64,000 bases of DNA from Stenotrophomonas sp. UBA2629 (GCA_002359895.1 DEOB01000010.1:132378-196377), one strand, 5' to 3'; shown: positions 53,758-62,831, counted from the stretch's first letter. Notes: a model not told the origin generated them from the sequence alone. Numbers and translations: made by a program.

Positions 53758-53991
53758 TCACTCTGACCATGAGCAGAAAACTGCGCGCGCGTTCTCGAAA
53801 TTTTCCTGAAAGTAGCGCTGGATTCTGAGGCGTTTTTCACTGTGCTCAGCGTCGTGATTGGACCGGCACAAAAGAGTCGCAGCGGCCAAATGTGAAGGCA
53901 GTTGGATGCGTCGTGGTAACATGGCGCCGCAGATATGGTCTGCTTCGCGCGCTGCGCAGCCGGCATTGCGGGTTGCCCTCTCCGTTGCCGT
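53758..53991 (-). pseudogene. Possible HNH endonuclease remnant
   Basis: The minus-strand frame, open between stops, reads AGCAAREADHICGAM followed by HLAAATLLCRSNHDAEHSEK and RIQRYFQENFENARAVF before a TGA. The D-H-I and C-R-x-N-H-D spacing resembles an HNH core (the final His-Asp is in the place of CH), but the N-terminal half and a start codon are missing. I treat it as a decayed fragment; similarity is by eye only. Confidence 0.35.
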
Positions 53992-54397
53992 TCATACGTT
54001 AACCACCGAAATGCACTGGTGGTTGGCTTGATTGGATTTCGCTACACCCGACTGTTTGGCACGCATTAGGACGGCCGCATTCAGCAGGCTGCTCTGCTTG
54101 TTACGCGCTCTTGGCGACAAGCCGCAGTTCAGTACCCCCGACAGTCGCGGGGCACATTTTTTCTCGACGCAATGCGCCTGTTCGGCCAATTGTGCCGCTC
54201 AGGCTGTCTACGCGACCAAGCCATGTGCATCGCAAGCAAACGCATACCTGCGCCGGGGATGGTGGACCTTCTACCCGACGGCTGCAGTGATAGGGGTTGA
54301 ACTTGAAATCGATCAGTTGCGGGCCGAATGACGCAAACGTAAATCCATGTCGCGGTCAGTTGTGGGGATGTGCACGCGACGTTTTGGTCGTGGCGAA
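53992..54397. other. Intergenic stretch without a supportable gene
   Basis: Some 400 bases with mixed composition between the HNH-like remnant and the YkgJ-type gene. Short open frames on both strands lack ribosome sites and family features. The sequence 53590-53757, just after the second MocR gene, is likewise empty. Confidence 0.5.
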
Positions 54398-54721
54398 ATG
54401 AACCGCATGGAGCGTGAAAAAATCGCCAAGATCACCTGCGAGCAATGCGATGCGCTTTGCTGCCAACTGACTGTGGTGTTGGAAGCAAGTGACGCGGTGC
54501 CGACACATATGACAACACAATTGCCCAGCGGCCTGCATGTCATGGCCAAAGATGAGGATGGCTGGTGCGTAGCCTTGGATGGGCAGCAAATGAACTGCCG
54601 CATCTACGACAGCAGACCAAAAGTCTGCAGGTCCTTTGTCATGGGCGGCCCTTACTGCCGGGCCGAGCGTGACGAACATGCACGGCAACGTGATCGCACC
54701 ATCGCGTTGCAACTTACCTGA
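54398..54721 (+). CDS. YkgJ family cysteine cluster protein
   Basis: This is a 107-residue protein with the CxxCxxxCC pattern in ITCEQCDALCCQL, then MNCRIYDSRPKVCRSFVMGGPYC, the metal-chelating signature of the YkgJ (zinc/iron-chelating) family. Likely binds a metal or Fe-S cluster; the function is unknown. The ATG at 54398 is used, with ATG at 54407 as alternative. A small gene follows after 11 bases. Confidence 0.82.
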   Translation: MNRMEREKIAKITCEQCDALCCQLTVVLEASDAVPTHMTTQLPSGLHVMAKDEDGWCVALDGQQMNCRIYDSRPKVCRSFVMGGPYCRAERDEHARQRDRTIALQLT

Positions 54722-54732
54722 GGAGAACGACC

Positions 54733-54972
54733 ATGGCGACACCGCCACGCAAAACGGGCTCAGCCCCGTTGGGAAACACAACTTCGACTTACGGCGCTCA
54801 CGCTCATCAACGTAACCTGAGCCGTGACCGAATTGCGGAGGACATGGCGGCCTTCAACAATGCAGGCGGGGAAATTGAGGTGCTCGGTAACACACCGTTC
54901 CGCCCGAAAATCAGCCCCGTGAAGCGTGCTGCTGCCAACAGCAAGGCTCTCACGTCAGCCAAGCCGAGCTGA
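54733..54972 (+). CDS. Small basic hypothetical protein
   Basis: This is a 79-residue protein with a good ribosome site (GAGGAGAACGACC before the ATG). The N-terminal half is polar and disordered. The central motif RDRIAEDMAAFNNAGGEIEVLGNTPF looks conserved in type (a short helix, then a strand), and the C-terminus is Lys/Ala-rich. It directly follows the YkgJ-type gene and is probably co-expressed with it. No known function. Confidence 0.65.
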   Translation: MATPPRKTGSAPLGNTTSTYGAHAHQRNLSRDRIAEDMAAFNNAGGEIEVLGNTPFRPKISPVKRAAANSKALTSAKPS

Positions 54973-55213
54973 CCCAAACACGTCCCATCCACGCCGCTGA
55001 TGGCGTGAAGCGAATTGGCGGGCCCAACGTAGGTACATACGGTCTGCGTTGGGCCACTTTACGGCCACGTTCTTGCCAAACAAACGGCCCATCCAGGAAC
55101 GTTGGCACGGGCAGTGCGCTACATGCGCAGCAGGATTCCATCCAAAAAACCTGGTTGCCGAATCAGGCGCCGAAATTTTTCCATACGCACACTTACCTGT
55201 TGCCGCGCAGCTC

Positions 55214-55400
55214 TCAGCCCGAGCATGCGTGCAGCTGCCGTTGGCCAATGATCTGCATGAGCTTCTGTCCGCCGCAGTCGGGGCCGTTACCATCGGTGGT
55301 TGGTATGGCCGGGTCGCGATCCGGGCGGCGCAGCTGCGCTAACGACAGGTATGGGGAGTGTCAGCGCGGCAAACAGGGTGAAGCGGATCAGCAAGGACAT
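55214..55400 (-). pseudogene. Frameshifted small secreted protein
   Basis: The ATG at 55398-55400 with GGAG eight bases upstream starts a clear signal peptide (SLLIRFTLFAALTLPIPVVSA), but the frame stops at 55287 after 37 residues. Removing one C from the CCC in GCGCCGCCCGGAT would continue in frame to a TGA at 55214, giving a 61-residue protein ending DCGGQKLMQIIGQRQLHACSG, with two cysteines in the mature part. The total of 187 bases is exactly one more than 62 codons. It could be a real mutation or a sequencing error. The rest of 54973-55642 holds nothing I can support. Confidence 0.5.
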
Positions 55401-55553
55401 CGGGGTGCTCCAAGTGTGGAGTGCCAAACTCAGCATGCGCTTGGATGAAGTACCTGATGTCTGCCTGAAGGTTTATGAAGTTTTTCGTGATCAATCATGT
55501 GTGCGATGGCATGCGCGCGCCGGCCAGATGACGCTCAGGCTTTGCTTGCAGCG

Positions 55554-55586
55554 TAAAGCGCCGCCCATCGCTGGACGGCGCCTAAG
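55554..55586 (-). terminator. Possible terminator of the S33 hydrolase gene
   Basis: GGCGCCGTCC and GGGCGGCGC on the minus strand pair around GCGATG, followed by TTTACGC. It lies about 57 bases past the hydrolase stop. The T-tract is weak. Confidence 0.45.
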
Positions 55587-55642
55587 TATTTGCCTTGAGC
55601 AGGCCTGCTCAACGGCGCCGGATGTCTCTCGCGCGGTAATGC

Positions 55643-57184
55643 TTACAGCTGCGCTTTGCTGGTGATGAACACCGGCAACGGCACGTCCAATACATCATCC
55701 TTGTTTTTGCGGCCAGCCAGAAAGTCGGCAATGTTGTTGGCGATCTCCGCATTGCCAATCCACATCTCGTTGTCATGGCTGGCGCCGCGTATCACCAGCT
55801 CGCGGCCGTTGCTGAAGCCCGGCAACAATGCCTGCGCGTTGGATCGCGGTGTGCGGCCGTCGAGCGTGCCGCTGATGAAGAGTACGGGCACGTCGCTGTG
55901 CAGCGGTGCGCGGAATGCCTCGCCCAGATCGAGCAGGCCAAGCTTGTCGCTGAGCTCCGGCAGAGGGAAGTTCAAGGCATCTGCAAACAGGCTTTGGCGC
56001 GCCTGCGCTTGGATCAGACTGCGACGCTGCGGACTTACCCCTGAGGCCACATCCATCGCCAGTGGCATGGCGCGGAAGCTACCCAGGTCCTCGCGCAGCA
56101 TCAGCGCGATGCTGGCGAGAATGCCGTAGTCGCCGGCTTCGGCTTCACGCAATGCCAAGGGCAGCATGCGTTGGAGGCTGCGACGTCCGAGCATGAGGGC
56201 AATGGCCATCTGCGCGTCGTATTCGCCGAGGGTGACCTTTCTGCCGTCATGCATCGGGCTGCTGGCGTGTGCGGGCTGACTGCGTAATGTAGCCAGAACG
56301 CGGCGCGCCGATCCCTCCACATCATCAAAACCGTCCTTCTTTGCGACCACAGCAAGATCGGCAAGCAATGTGTCGGCAGCCAGCGGCAACTTGAGTGTGT
56401 CGTCCGGTCCTTCGCTTCCCATCAGTACCACGCGCTCCAGACGCGGACCGTGTCGGCGCACGGTGGCCAGCGCCAAGTGCGTGCCGTAGCTCATGCCCCA
56501 AAGGCTGATGCGTGGCAGGTTCATCGCGCGGCGCAGGTCTTCGATGTCATCTGCGCTTTCTGCGGTGGTGTAGGCGCCCAGGTCAACGCCGGCGCTGTGC
56601 CACTCGGCAATACAGGCGGCAGCGGTCGTGCGCAGTGCGGCCAGTGCGGATTCGCGCTGCAGCGGTTGCGTGTCGTCGAACTTATGTGTCTGCGTGCACT
56701 CGGGGGGCATCTGCGAGAAATCCGTACCGCGCTGGTCAAGCAGCAGCACATCGGTCTCGCGGCGGACGCGGTCAAACACCGGCCAACGTGGCCCCAATGC
56801 AGTGCCGAAGCCGGAGCCACCCGGGCCACCGGCCAGATACACCACAGGCGCGGTGGTGCCATCACCGCCGGTTGCAGGCAGGCGCACCACCCGCAGGCGG
56901 ATGCGCGGGCCGTTCGGTTCACTATGCCGACGCGGCACCTCCAGAAAGGCCTCTTCGGTGGCAATTGTCCCGTTGCCCTTGGTCTCCATGGCGTAAGGCG
57001 AGAACACCAGCGGTGCAGGCGCATCGGCGGCCAATGCGGGTGGTGCACACGCCAGTACCACGCCCAGCAATGCCAACGGTCCGGCCAACGGAAGCCTGCG
57101 CATCTGCTGCATGGAGGACGCGCCGGCGGCGGCATGGCGGGATGTGTTGCGACGGCTGAGAGCAGAGAAGGGTTTGCTGGACAT
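55643..57184 (-). CDS. Exported alpha/beta hydrolase, peptidase S33 family
   Basis: This is a 513-residue protein with the tripeptidyl-aminopeptidase-like fold. A signal sequence begins around residue 28 (RLPLAGPLALLGVVLACAPPALA), after a basic leader. The oxyanion loop is LAGGPGGSGFG, the nucleophile SWGMSYGTHLA, the acid probably in FISGTLDGRTP and the base in RGASHDNEMW. Family members release N-terminal residues from peptides. GGAG lies seven bases before the ATG at 57184; an internal ATG near 57121 would remove the leader. It is divergent from the LytS/LytTR pair. Confidence 0.87.
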   Translation of the reverse strand: MSSKPFSALSRRNTSRHAAAGASSMQQMRRLPLAGPLALLGVVLACAPPALAADAPAPLVFSPYAMETKGNGTIATEEAFLEVPRRHSEPNGPRIRLRVVRLPATGGDGTTAPVVYLAGGPGGSGFGTALGPRWPVFDRVRRETDVLLLDQRGTDFSQMPPECTQTHKFDDTQPLQRESALAALRTTAAACIAEWHSAGVDLGAYTTAESADDIEDLRRAMNLPRISLWGMSYGTHLALATVRRHGPRLERVVLMGSEGPDDTLKLPLAADTLLADLAVVAKKDGFDDVEGSARRVLATLRSQPAHASSPMHDGRKVTLGEYDAQMAIALMLGRRSLQRMLPLALREAEAGDYGILASIALMLREDLGSFRAMPLAMDVASGVSPQRRSLIQAQARQSLFADALNFPLPELSDKLGLLDLGEAFRAPLHSDVPVLFISGTLDGRTPRSNAQALLPGFSNGRELVIRGASHDNEMWIGNAEIANNIADFLAGRKNKDDVLDVPLPVFITSKAQL

Positions 57185-57358
57185 GACGGGCTCCGGTTGG
57201 GAGGGATGCGGATGTAGCCGAGCCCAGCGACCGGAAGGACGTGGGGCGATGGCTACGGGGGCCAGCATCTGCTCTGCCGCGTTGGTCAGGTGGCGCGCGT
57301 CCGCCGAACGTCTCCAGGCAACCGTCCAGTGTCTCCGTACTCCCGATACGATAGGCGC

Positions 57359-59068
57359 ATGCCGATCCTACGAACCCTGGCCGTACTGACCGTATTGTTT
57401 GCCGCCGTCGCCGGGTGGCTGATCGTCTCGACGCCGGACAGGGCAACGGTGCAGGTGCTGCGCGGTGAAATGGCACCGGCAACGGTGACGACGACTGGCG
57501 CGCTGCCGCAACATCCACCGAGTGATACGCCATGGCGTCCGCTCGATCAGCGTGCACTCGCCGAATGGCGAGGGCCGTATTGGCTGCGTTGGCGATCAAC
57601 CGCTGGTTTATCGCGTAGCGATGCAGGCCGCACACTGCGGCTGTCATTGGGCGGCGCCAGTCAGCTCCATTGGAATGGGCAAGTCTTGCCGGGCAATGGC
57701 GTTGTCGGCCGCACAGCCAAAGAGGAGCAGCCGGGACGCATGGATATCCTGCGTGCTTTGCCGGCTTCGCCCGTGACAGGAACGGACGAACTGCTCGTGC
57801 TCGCGTCCAGTCATTGGCAACCCCTGCATCTGCACAGTGCAGGTGCTTTTGCGATGGTGGCGCCAGCGGCTTTGCTCTATGGCGATGTGCTGCGGCCGTG
57901 GCTGATTGCCGCCTTTGCCACCGGTGCGTTGGCGGCGGCGTGTCTGTACTTTCTGGCTGTGCAGCGGGGCCGCTCGCGCATGCCGGGCGCGCGCCTGCTT
58001 TTGGCACTGTGCATGGTTGGCTTGGCCTTGCCGGTTGTCGAGGCATGGCGCTCGTTGGTGGGGTATGCGTATCCATGGCACGGGCCGCGTCTGCTGCTGT
58101 TGTTGGGCCTTCACATCGCAGCGGCCGTGCTGCTGCCGGCCTATCTGGCGCGCCGTTTTGGTGTGGCCGTCCCCGTCTGGCTGCGTAGCGCGTATGTGTT
58201 GGCGCTGGTTGCCATTGCCATGTTCCTGCCCGGCTTCGATACGCGCTCGGCGGCGGCGTTGCTGCTGAGCTTGTTGGCTTCTGCCGGCCTGTTGCTGCAG
58301 GTGCGCGATGCCCGGGACGAGCGCTGGCCGATTCTGGCGCTGGTGCTTGCCGGCGTACTGGCGCTGGTGATCGCGCGTGGGGCGTTTCTGGACGGCCCCT
58401 ACTTCCTGCTGCTGGCGGTGTTGATGGGTTTCCTGCTGATGCGCCATGCCGCGCAGTTGCGCGCGTTGGACCAGCACAACGCGCGGCTGCGCGAAGAGCG
58501 CGCGCAGCTTTCACTGCAGCTGCTGCAGCGTGGCATTCAACCGCATTGGCTGATGAACACGCTGACGTGTCTGCAGGAGTTGATTGAACAGGCACCACTG
58601 CGCGCGAGCCGTCTGGTCGAATCACTAGCAGATCAGTTTGATCGCCTGCGTGATAGCAGTTCGCGGCAGAGCGTGCCGTTGGAGGACGAGCTGGCGCTGT
58701 GCCGCAGCCATCTGGACATCGTCGGCTTGGCGCTGGATCAATCGATGACGTTTGATGTGCAAGGCGAGGATCTACGTCTGTCATTACCGCCCGGCATCCT
58801 GCACGCGCAGGTCGAAAACGCGCTGACCCATGCCGGCGCCGTGGCATGCGCGCAGCGACCATTCCTTCTGCGTGTGCAACGTCAGAATGAGCGTTGGATT
58901 CTGGAACTACGCAGCGCTCGCGGCGCCGCACCTCATCGCGGGCGCGGCACCGGTACGCGTTACATCGAAGCCAGTCTGGCGGCGGCCTTTCCCGAAGGCT
59001 GGCGCTTTGTTCAAGGCAGCGACGGCGCCGACTGGTGCGGACGGATCGAGCTCACATGCGCATCCTGA
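57359..59068 (+). CDS. LytS-type sensor histidine kinase
   Basis: This is a 569-residue membrane kinase. A periplasmic domain (about residues 25-165) resembles the 7TMR-DISM extracellular fold (WLRWRSTAGLSRSDAG...LSLGGASQLHWNG). Seven or so helices follow (to about 380), then a coiled coil, then the His-kinase motif IQPHWLMNTLTCLQELI and an N box in AQVENALTHAG. A G-rich RGRGTGTRY box is present, but the usual DxG of the G1 box reads RSARG, so ATP binding may be altered. ATG at 57359; it overlaps its response regulator by 13 bases. Confidence 0.87.
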   Translation: MPILRTLAVLTVLFAAVAGWLIVSTPDRATVQVLRGEMAPATVTTTGALPQHPPSDTPWRPLDQRALAEWRGPYWLRWRSTAGLSRSDAGRTLRLSLGGASQLHWNGQVLPGNGVVGRTAKEEQPGRMDILRALPASPVTGTDELLVLASSHWQPLHLHSAGAFAMVAPAALLYGDVLRPWLIAAFATGALAAACLYFLAVQRGRSRMPGARLLLALCMVGLALPVVEAWRSLVGYAYPWHGPRLLLLLGLHIAAAVLLPAYLARRFGVAVPVWLRSAYVLALVAIAMFLPGFDTRSAAALLLSLLASAGLLLQVRDARDERWPILALVLAGVLALVIARGAFLDGPYFLLLAVLMGFLLMRHAAQLRALDQHNARLREERAQLSLQLLQRGIQPHWLMNTLTCLQELIEQAPLRASRLVESLADQFDRLRDSSSRQSVPLEDELALCRSHLDIVGLALDQSMTFDVQGEDLRLSLPPGILHAQVENALTHAGAVACAQRPFLLRVQRQNERWILELRSARGAAPHRGRGTGTRYIEASLAAAFPEGWRFVQGSDGADWCGRIELTCAS

Positions 59069-59757
59069 TTGTTGAGGACGAGCCGCTGGTACGGCAGCGG
59101 CTGCTGCGGTTGTGCGCGGAACTGGCCGGCACGCGCGCACGCTTTGATGCGGTGGCGGATCTGGATGCGGCCGGTGATCGGCTGGAGCGCAGCGTCTACG
59201 ATGGCCTGCTGCTCGATCTGAACCTTGGTGGCGAAGACGGTTTTGAACTGCTGCGTCGCGCGGTTGCCGGACGCTACCACTGCGTGGTGGTGTCGGCACA
59301 CCGCGAGCGCGCCTTGCAGGCGTTCGAGCATGGCGTGCTGGATTTTGTGCCCAAGCCTTTCTCGCGCGAGCGGCTGGGGCAGGCGCTTGAACGCCTGCTC
59401 GACGTGGGCAATTACCGCGCCGGTCGTGCCCGCTACCTGGGTATATGGCGCGCGCAGGGCACGGCCCTGGTCGAGCTGGCGGAGGTGATGTGGATTCGCG
59501 CAGATGGTGACTACAGCGAGTTGCGCATGCGCGACGGGCGCAGCGAGCTGCATGACAAATCACTGGCCGGTTTGAGCTGCGTATTGCCGCCGGATTTCGT
59601 GCGCTGCCATCGCTCTTATCTGGTCAACCTGCGGCATGTCCGCAGCCTGCATGCCGGTTCGGGTAGCCGCTATTGGCTGGTGTTGAACGATGGCGCGGAG
59701 CTGCCCGTGGGGCGTGCGCATGTGGCCGCTCTGCGTAGCGCGTTGGCGCTGGAGTGA
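59056..59757 (+). CDS. LytTR family response regulator
   Basis: This 233-residue regulator has a receiver domain (RILIVEDEPLVRQRLL, Asp in GLLLDLNLGGEDG, Lys in FVPKPFS) and a C-terminal LytTR DNA-binding domain (about 130-233, with MWIRADGDYSELRM, then FVRCHRSYLVNLRHV). The ATG at 59056 lies inside the kinase's last codons, so the pair is co-translated. Target genes may include the divergent S33 hydrolase. Confidence 0.92.
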   Translation: MRILIVEDEPLVRQRLLRLCAELAGTRARFDAVADLDAAGDRLERSVYDGLLLDLNLGGEDGFELLRRAVAGRYHCVVVSAHRERALQAFEHGVLDFVPKPFSRERLGQALERLLDVGNYRAGRARYLGIWRAQGTALVELAEVMWIRADGDYSELRMRDGRSELHDKSLAGLSCVLPPDFVRCHRSYLVNLRHVRSLHAGSGSRYWLVLNDGAELPVGRAHVAALRSALALE

Positions 59758-59862
59758 AGCGTTGGCGTTTCAGAGGATGCGAGCTGCGCGTCGATTGGGC
59801 AGCCTTTGCGTTTTTCACCCATCGCATGCGTGACGGATTTTCTGCTGCCACCACGGGCGTGC

Positions 59863-60456
59863 TCAACGCACCACAGCATCCGCAGCCGGCATGGAGGCCC
59901 ACGCCTCGATCTCGCCGGCTTTGAACGGCCCCAGTTTCTGTTTGACGATGCGGCCCTGCGCGTCCACCAGCACGCTGTAAGGCAACAGGCCCTGCGTGTT
60001 GCCAAGTTTGACGCTGGCATCGGCCGGGCCGGGTGTTTCAATCACGATGGGGTAATACACCGGTACGTTGCCGAGGAAATCCAGCACCGCATCGGGCGTA
60101 TCCAAGGCCAGGCCCACCACCTGCGGGCCGTTGTCGGCATGCTTGGCAGCAAAGCGTGCCAGTTCCGGCATCTCCTCGATGCAGGGCGCGCACCAGCTGG
60201 CCCACACATTGATCAGCAGCGGCTTGCCTTTGAAACGGTCCGGGAACTGCACCGGCATGCCGTCCAGGTCAGGCAACGAAAACGACGGCATCAGATCGCC
60301 CGGGCCTACCGGGGCAATCTGTTCAACCGGCCGTGCCGATGCAGAGGCTTCGGTCATGGCCGGTAATGGCGCCGGGGTAGGGCGGGTGAGCCAGGCGCCG
60401 GCCGACAGGCCCGCCGCTGCGGCAATACCCACCACCCACCACAGCGAGGTGCGCAT
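59863..60456 (-). CDS. TlpA-like thiol-disulfide oxidoreductase
   Basis: This is a 197-residue membrane-anchored thioredoxin-fold protein. The anchor is WWVVGIAAAAGLSAGAWL, the active site WASWCAPCIEEMPE, and the cis-proline lies in GLLPYSVLVDAQG. TlpA/ResA proteins reduce periplasmic thiols, for example in cytochrome c maturation, using electrons from DsbD. It begins one base after the dsbD stop, so the two are coupled and DsbD is its likely reductant. Confidence 0.92.
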   Translation of the reverse strand: MRTSLWWVVGIAAAAGLSAGAWLTRPTPAPLPAMTEASASARPVEQIAPVGPGDLMPSFSLPDLDGMPVQFPDRFKGKPLLINVWASWCAPCIEEMPELARFAAKHADNGPQVVGLALDTPDAVLDFLGNVPVYYPIVIETPGPADASVKLGNTQGLLPYSVLVDAQGRIVKQKLGPFKAGEIEAWASMPAADAVVR

Positions 60457-60457
60457 C

Positions 60458-62827
60458 TCAGTGCGCCGCGCGCAGCAGCGCGTCTTCGACGATGTTCTGG
60501 GTCAGCACGGCCGGCAGCACGCGCGGCGGCGCGCCGGGGCCGTACACCACGTACAACGGCACACCCACGGCTTGATGCTGGTCGAGGAAGGCGCTGATCT
60601 GCGGATCGACATTGGTCCAGTCGCCACGCATGTACACCGCGTCTACCTGCTTGAGCGCGTCACGGAACGCGTCGCGGGCAAGCACGCCGCGCTCGTTGGC
60701 TTTACAGGTCACGCACCAGTCGGCGGTCATGTTGACGAACACCACACGGTTGTTGGCGCGCAGGCGGTCGAGCATTTCCGGCGAATAGGCAACGGTGCCT
60801 TCGCTTTGGCTGTTGGCCGACGGGGCCTCAAGCTGGGTCACGCCCCATACCGGAATCAACGCCAGTACCGCGATCACCAGGCCCAGCACCATGCCGGTTT
60901 TACGGCTGTGCCAGCGGCTGCGTTCAAACCACCACAAGCCCAGTGCCAGCAGCGTGGCGCCAGCCAACAACAACGCCATCGCGTCGATGCCACGCTGCTT
61001 GCCCAGCACCCACAGCAGCCAGATGGCGGTGAGGTACATCGGGAACGCCATCACCTGCTTGAAGGTTTCCATCCAGGCACCGGGCTTGGGCAGGCGCTTG
61101 GCCAGTGCCGGTACAAAGCCGATCAGCAGGAACGGCAGTGCCAGCCCCACGCCCAGGGCGATGAAGATCAAAAACGCCAACAGCGGCGGTGCGGTGAACG
61201 CATAAGCCAATGCCGGCCCCATGAACGGTGCGATGCACGGGCTGGCCACCACGCAGGCCAACACGCCGGTGAAGAAATCACCCATCGGCCCACTGCGTCG
61301 CGCCAACGACTGGCCGACGCCACCAAGATTGCTGCCCAGCGTCAGCACGCCGGTCAGGCTCAGGCCGACCACGAACATCAGGTAGATGAGCGCGGCGATG
61401 AACCACGGATGCTGCAGCTGGAAACCCCAACCTGCGGCTTGGCCAGCCGCACGCAGTGCCAGCACCAGCCCACCGATCACCGAGAAGGCGACCAGCACGC
61501 CGGCCGTATACCAGAGCGCGTGGTTGCGGGCGCGCTGGCGGCTCTCACCGCTCTGGGCCAGGCCCAGCACTTTCAGTGACAGCACCGGCAGCACGCACGG
61601 CATCAGATTGAGAATCAGGCCACCGGCCAACGCCAGCAGCAGGGCCCAGAACAACGAGCCCTTGGTTTTTTCGGCCGAACCGGCTGGCGGCTGGCTTCGC
61701 TGATTGTTTTCGGCCGAGGCATCGGGTGCGGCCTGAGTGAGGTCGGGCGCACCGGGGTCTGGGCGCACCACCAGCGGCTGCGGCGCCGGCAGGTTGCTCG
61801 GGCTGATGGCGGGTAACACCGGCGCGTCATCCTTCTTGCCGCTGGGCAGCGGCGGGATGACCAACGGCGCGACGATGGCTTCCTCACTGGCAGCCACCTT
61901 GCCGGCCGGCAGCGCGAGCTTCACCCGGCGCGTCATTGGCGGGTAACAGATGCCGTCGGTCTGGCAGCCCTGGAACGTGGCCACCAGCGTGGCCGGCGTG
62001 GCATCGGCGCGGTCGCGGCGCAGCGGCACCGGTACTTCGACCTGGTCGAAATACACCACCACGCTACCGAAATGCTCATCGCGGTAGGGCTGACCGGTCG
62101 GCCACTGCGGGCGGCCGGTGCGGATGCCCGCGGCACCCTCAAGAGCCAGCGAGGTGCGGTCGCGATACAGGTAATAACCCGGCGCCGGAGTGAAGCGCAG
62201 CAGCAGGCGGTTGCCATCATCGACGATGGCCTCGAAACCAAACGCCTTGTCCGGCGGCAACGGCAGGTTCTGCACCGCCATGCCGCCGGCGTTGGTGCCC
62301 GGCAGCTTGAGGCCGCCACCATTGGCTGCGGCCGCCGGGTTGAACATCGGCGCAGCTGACGGTGCGGTTGTGGCTGTGGCGGCATTACCGGCGCCGGGCA
62401 ACTTCACTTCGACGGTGCGTTTCTGCGGCGGGTAGCACACACCGGCATCGGCACAGCCTTGGTAACGGATTTCCAGGCTGACCGTTTCCACGCCGGCATC
62501 GGCACTACCCGGCAGGATGGCGCGCAGCTGGCGGTGGTAGGTCTCCACATCGCCGAAGAACTCGTCGTGTTTGCGTTCGCCCTTGGGGAACTGGATGGCG
62601 CCGGCAGTGAAGCCAGGGCCGGCCTTGACGCTGGTGCGGTGCTGATAAAGGTAATAGCCGGGGGCGATGTCCCAGCGCAGCTCGATGCGGTCGCGGCTGG
62701 GTGCGCTTGCCTGCAGGGCGAAGGCCTGGTCAACCGGGAGCAGGTCTTTTTCGCTGACGGCCCAGGCGGGCAGGGCGGCGCTCAATGAGAGCAGGCACAG
62801 GGCGGTGAAACGTCGCAGCAGCATCAT
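60458..62827 (-). CDS. dsbD: Thiol:disulfide interchange protein DsbD with two N-terminal alpha domains
   Basis: This is a 789-residue protein, longer than E. coli DsbD (about 565). A signal peptide is followed by two DsbD-alpha domains: residues about 25-145 (APGYYLYQHRTS, Cys125 and Cys131 in GCADAGVCYPP) and about 188-308 (APGYYLYRDRTS, Cys288 and Cys294 in GCQTDGICYPP). Next comes a Pro-rich linker, the transmembrane beta domain with NLMPCVLPVLSLK and ASPCIAPFMG, and the gamma domain with ADWCVTCKANE (Cys705, Cys708). It carries electrons from cytoplasmic thioredoxin to the periplasm. ATG at 62827 with GAGGAAACC upstream; a neighbouring ATG at 62824 is possible. Confidence 0.94.
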   Translation of the reverse strand: MMLLRRFTALCLLSLSAALPAWAVSEKDLLPVDQAFALQASAPSRDRIELRWDIAPGYYLYQHRTSVKAGPGFTAGAIQFPKGERKHDEFFGDVETYHRQLRAILPGSADAGVETVSLEIRYQGCADAGVCYPPQKRTVEVKLPGAGNAATATTAPSAAPMFNPAAAANGGGLKLPGTNAGGMAVQNLPLPPDKAFGFEAIVDDGNRLLLRFTPAPGYYLYRDRTSLALEGAAGIRTGRPQWPTGQPYRDEHFGSVVVYFDQVEVPVPLRRDRADATPATLVATFQGCQTDGICYPPMTRRVKLALPAGKVAASEEAIVAPLVIPPLPSGKKDDAPVLPAISPSNLPAPQPLVVRPDPGAPDLTQAAPDASAENNQRSQPPAGSAEKTKGSLFWALLLALAGGLILNLMPCVLPVLSLKVLGLAQSGESRQRARNHALWYTAGVLVAFSVIGGLVLALRAAGQAAGWGFQLQHPWFIAALIYLMFVVGLSLTGVLTLGSNLGGVGQSLARRSGPMGDFFTGVLACVVASPCIAPFMGPALAYAFTAPPLLAFLIFIALGVGLALPFLLIGFVPALAKRLPKPGAWMETFKQVMAFPMYLTAIWLLWVLGKQRGIDAMALLLAGATLLALGLWWFERSRWHSRKTGMVLGLVIAVLALIPVWGVTQLEAPSANSQSEGTVAYSPEMLDRLRANNRVVFVNMTADWCVTCKANERGVLARDAFRDALKQVDAVYMRGDWTNVDPQISAFLDQHQAVGVPLYVVYGPGAPPRVLPAVLTQNIVEDALLRAAH

Positions 62828-62831
62828 CGAC

